Shown here piece by piece: positions 63,883 to 64,000 of a DNA stretch of 64,000 nucleotides (its first letter is position 1; every line of letters begins with the position of its first letter). The notes beneath the pieces were generated by a model. The model searched no databases and had not been told where the DNA came from. It saw only the letters and a list, made by a program, of their open reading frames with translations. The translations under genes were made by a program, and so were the position numbers. The stretch spans positions 1,736,001 through 1,800,000 of the forward strand of contig CM033119.1 of assembly GCA_019321725.1 (NCBI GenBank), written 5' to 3'. This stretch comes from Paulownia fortunei (Eukaryota > Streptophyta > Magnoliopsida > Lamiales > Paulowniaceae).

Positions 63883-64000
63883 GTGATAATTTGGTTTTCT
63901 TGTACACTTGCTTTTCTTAATGTGATTCTTTTGCGAAAATTTTCAATACCTTGTGGTAGTTCTGATATAAGTTTGAATGCGTGATGTTTGAGTTTGTTGA

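Larger units (their letters stand above)
47865..64000 (+). repeat. Second occurrence of 11545-27657 (copy B)
   Basis: It begins at the first base after the gap and continues to the window end. The first 215 bases show about nine differences from 11545-11758. The hAT element that follows is much more diverged. From 48620 on it is essentially identical to 12277 onward at offset 36343. Genes inside it should not be counted as separate loci without independent evidence. Confidence 0.95.

Noticed and set aside
11545..64000. A genuine tandem array of NSP2-aminotransferase-MORN
   Set aside because: The boundary coincides with a scaffold gap and spacers show no independent mutation, so an assembly cause is preferred. 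Kept open as a finding that reads can settle.
1..64000. tRNA, rRNA or miRNA genes
   Set aside because: I looked for TTCGA-type T-arm blocks and for common plant miRNA sequences by eye and found none I could support; a tRNA scan or precursor folding could still reveal some.

Overview
This is a nuclear window from a flowering plant, almost certainly a core eudicot. It is AT-rich, with GT-AG introns, long intergenic spacers, AT microsatellites and small non-autonomous DNA transposons. It encodes plant-specific families (GRAS, AP2/ERF, COMT-type O-methyltransferase, zinc-ribbon RING-H2 E3). An intact NSP2 suggests a lineage that keeps arbuscular mycorrhizal signalling. The species cannot be named from the sequence.

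Layout of the first contig (1-47764). A four-exon COMT-like O-methyltransferase (1231-5747, +) carries an apparent frameshift in exon 3. About 8.7 kb of repeat-rich spacer follows. Then come single-exon NSP2 (14448-15920, +), a two-exon kynurenine/glutamine-K type aminotransferase (21044-23533, +) and a three-exon membrane-anchored MORN-repeat protein (26614-28939, +). An 8.5 kb spacer holds at least two small transposons. After it lie a RING-H2 E3 ligase gene broken by two single-base frameshifts (37471-38473, +), a twelve-exon ProXp-ala-like prolyl-tRNA editing gene (PRORSD1, 38998-43361, -) and a single-exon DREB-type ERF of the ERF012/013/014 clade (45554-46243, -). Aminotransferase next to MORN gene, and editing factor next to ERF, are pairings I recall from Arabidopsis chromosome 1, so this looks like an old conserved block.

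A 100-N scaffold gap (47765-47864) follows. The rest of the window repeats 11545-27657 at a constant offset of 36343 bases downstream of a hAT-like element. Every ORF, intergenic ORF and microsatellite checked keeps that spacing. The genes after the gap (second NSP2, second aminotransferase, start of a second MORN gene) are therefore most likely an assembly duplication or retained haplotig, not real paralogues. The first ~750 bp after the gap are clearly diverged, and near-perfect identity begins at the hAT element's 3' end.

The genes do not form an obvious shared pathway. NSP2 acts in strigolactone/symbiosis signalling, the editing enzyme in tRNA quality control, the RING protein in ubiquitination and the ERF in transcription. 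I found no clearly new biological system. The best leads are the duplication structure, a duplicated splice acceptor inside PRORSD1, a miR171-type site in NSP2 and an upstream ORF on the MORN gene.
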